Source: Candidatus Thorarchaeota archaeon MP8T_1 (GTDB lineage Archaea; Asgardarchaeota; Thorarchaeia; Thorarchaeales; Thorarchaeaceae). From it: a DNA stretch of 6,990 bases. Each line of letters begins with the position of its first letter. The stretch's first letter is position 1. The stretch covers positions 1-6,990 of the forward strand of contig PJER01000106.1 in the NCBI GenBank assembly GCA_002825465.1, in the 5' to 3' direction. A program made the translations under genes and the position numbers. This document shows, one piece after another, positions 5,825 through 6,990 of the stretch. The notes beneath the pieces are model-generated. The model was not told the DNA's origin and did not search any database. It saw only the letters and a program-made list of their open reading frames with translations.

Positions 5825-6990
5825 AGAGACCTAATGCTTCAACAACGATTTGGGATAGATCTTTGAATTTCATTTGCGAACCACGATTTTCTATTCCATC
5901 ATTTAGTGACATAGTGCACGATGGGCATTCACTTGATAACAAGGAAGCTCCTGTTTTTTCAGCCTCTTCAATCCGTCTAGCTGAAATTCTCACCGATGCA
6001 ACCGGATATGTTCCTTTTAGTAATCCTCCGCCTCCGCAGCAACGTGCTTTATTTCGGTTATGTTTCATCTCTTTTAGCTTAAGACCTGGTATGGAATTAA
6101 GGACTTCACGTGCAGGATTGTAGATATTTTGATGTCTACCTAGTTCACAGGGATCGTGCCAAGCTACTTCATGTTCGTATTTTTTATCGAATTTGATTTT
6201 ATCTTCTTTTAGCAGTCTAAGAACGAACTCTGAGAACGGGAGGAACTCGAGACCCTCGACTGCCTCTTTACCAAGGAGGTGTGGATACTCCTCCGAAAAA
6301 GCTCTGTGACATCCTGGGCAGTTGAATACAACAGTCTTAACGCCCAGATTCTTGAGAGCTTTTATGTTGTGAAGGGCTAGTTCTCTGCCCTTTTCAAAAC
6401 CACCTGCAACAAAGTAGGGATTTCCACAGCAAAATTCATCATCACCTAGGATTGTAAAATCAACTCCTGCTGCAGTCATGACTTTTATCGTGTTTTCACC
6501 CATGTGGGCTAGAGTTCCCTTGAATGAAATGTTACATCCCGCAAAATACGCAACTTCTGCTTGGATGCCAATCTTATCTTCTACAAGATCATCAACCATG
6601 TCAGTCCAGAGCGTCCTATCAGCTTGGTCCATCTCCATTATGTTTTGTGTCTGCTGAATAGAATCATCAATGTAATTTACTATCTCAGGCCATTGATTGA
6701 GATTGCCAATCTCTTGCCTTGTAAGTTGCCAAAATCGCAGAAGAGGGATATTGGTCTGACAGATTTCCTGGCAAGCTCCACATAAGGTACAATTGAATAT
6801 TCTGGCTGCGAAATCATGAGGAATTGGTTTATTCTCTTTAATGAGCGACCTCAGCTGGAATAATTTTCCTCTAGGTGACTGTGAGTCCCATAATGTATCG
6901 AGATATGCAGGACACACAAAAGTACAGAAACCGCATCTTGCGCATACTGTGGGCTCAATATCAAGACCCTCAATTTTGAGAGGTTCGTAC
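5823..6990 (-). CDS. HdrD/GlcF-like iron-sulfur protein 1 (partial, 5' end outside window)
   Basis: Paralogue of the Fe-S protein at 745, and the likely electron-transfer partner of the flavoprotein directly downstream. The reading frame is open to the right edge with no start codon before the first cluster motif; a GTG at 6917 falls inside that motif and cannot be the true start. Numbering from the first visible codon (6989): ferredoxin motifs CARCGFCTFVCP (Cys16, 19, 22, 26) and CTLCGACQEIC (Cys67, 70, 73, 77); first CCG domain with Cys152, Cys187/188 (FCCGNP) and Cys224/227; second with Cys281, Cys317/318 (RCCGGGG) and Cys355/358. All five cysteines of each CCG domain are present with canonical spacing of about 34-36, so this copy looks fully able to bind two CCG-type clusters besides two cubanes. 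At least 388 residues, close to HdrD and GlcF. The missing N-terminus is probably short. HdrD, GlcF and GlpC roles cannot be told apart from sequence alone. Confidence 0.9.
   Translation of the reverse strand, partial: YEPLKIEGLDIEPTVCARCGFCTFVCPAYLDTLWDSQSPRGKLFQLRSLIKENKPIPHDFAARIFNCTLCGACQEICQTNIPLLRFWQLTRQEIGNLNQWPEIVNYIDDSIQQTQNIMEMDQADRTLWTDMVDDLVEDKIGIQAEVAYFAGCNISFKGTLAHMGENTIKVMTAAGVDFTILGDDEFCCGNPYFVAGGFEKGRELALHNIKALKNLGVKTVVFNCPGCHRAFSEEYPHLLGKEAVEGLEFLPFSEFVLRLLKEDKIKFDKKYEHEVAWHDPCELGRHQNIYNPAREVLNSIPGLKLKEMKHNRNKARCCGGGGLLKGTYPVASVRISARRIEEAEKTGASLLSSECPSCTMSLNDGIENRGSQMKFKDLSQIVVEALGL

Noticed and set aside
5823..6917. Fe-S protein 1 starting at GTG 6917
   Set aside because: The GTG codes for a valine inside the CxxCxxCxxxCP motif; starting there would remove three ligands of a 4Fe-4S cluster. 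The frame stays open to the window edge.
1..6990. CRISPR array, insertion sequence, tRNA or rRNA
   Set aside because: No regularly spaced direct repeats, no transposase motifs, and no tRNA or rRNA signature were seen; nearly every base is accounted for by protein genes.

Overview
The window is a tightly packed stretch with every gene on the minus strand, so transcription runs from the right edge to the left. It probably comes from an archaeon. The genes resemble archaeal HdrD/GlcF-type iron-sulfur proteins and GlcD-type flavoproteins, the Shine-Dalgarno sequences match the usual AGGAGGTGA consensus, and base composition is moderate (roughly low-40s % GC by eye). An Asgard lineage of the Thorarchaeota kind is my impression from protein style only; nothing in the window proves it, and a bacterium is not excluded.

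Layout in transcription order: (1) 6990-5823, an HdrD/GlcF-like protein with two ferredoxin-type 4Fe-4S motifs and two CCG domains, cut at its 5' end by the window edge; (2) 5810-4089, a GlcD-like FAD-linked dehydrogenase with a C-terminal membrane tail; (3) 4044-3862, a 60-residue serine-rich protein of unknown function; (4) 3865-3455, a four-helix membrane protein with histidines at the helix ends; (5) 3441-1963, a second GlcD-like flavoprotein without membrane helices; (6) 1962-745, a second HdrD/GlcF-like protein. These six genes have gaps of at most about 45 bases, one ATGA overlap, and ribosome binding sites buried in or touching the preceding stop codons, so they look like one operon. 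After a 123-base gap comes (7) 621-1, the start of an ABC-transporter ATPase that runs off the left edge.

The six-gene cluster reads as a membrane-attached electron-transfer module. The flavoproteins would oxidise an organic acid (glycolate, lactate, 2-hydroxyglutarate or similar) and pass electrons through the 4Fe-4S clusters of the CCG proteins, or the reverse reaction on a disulfide/quinone side. The membrane tail and the four-helix protein would tether the complex and may connect it to the quinone pool. The two FAD/Fe-S pairs are paralogues arranged as a mirror image (FeS-FAD-small-membrane-FAD-FeS), which suggests a heteromeric complex with two related but diverged halves. The second half has diverged most: its first CCG motif reads CCC, and its flavoprotein has lost the membrane tail. 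The substrate cannot be read from the sequence.
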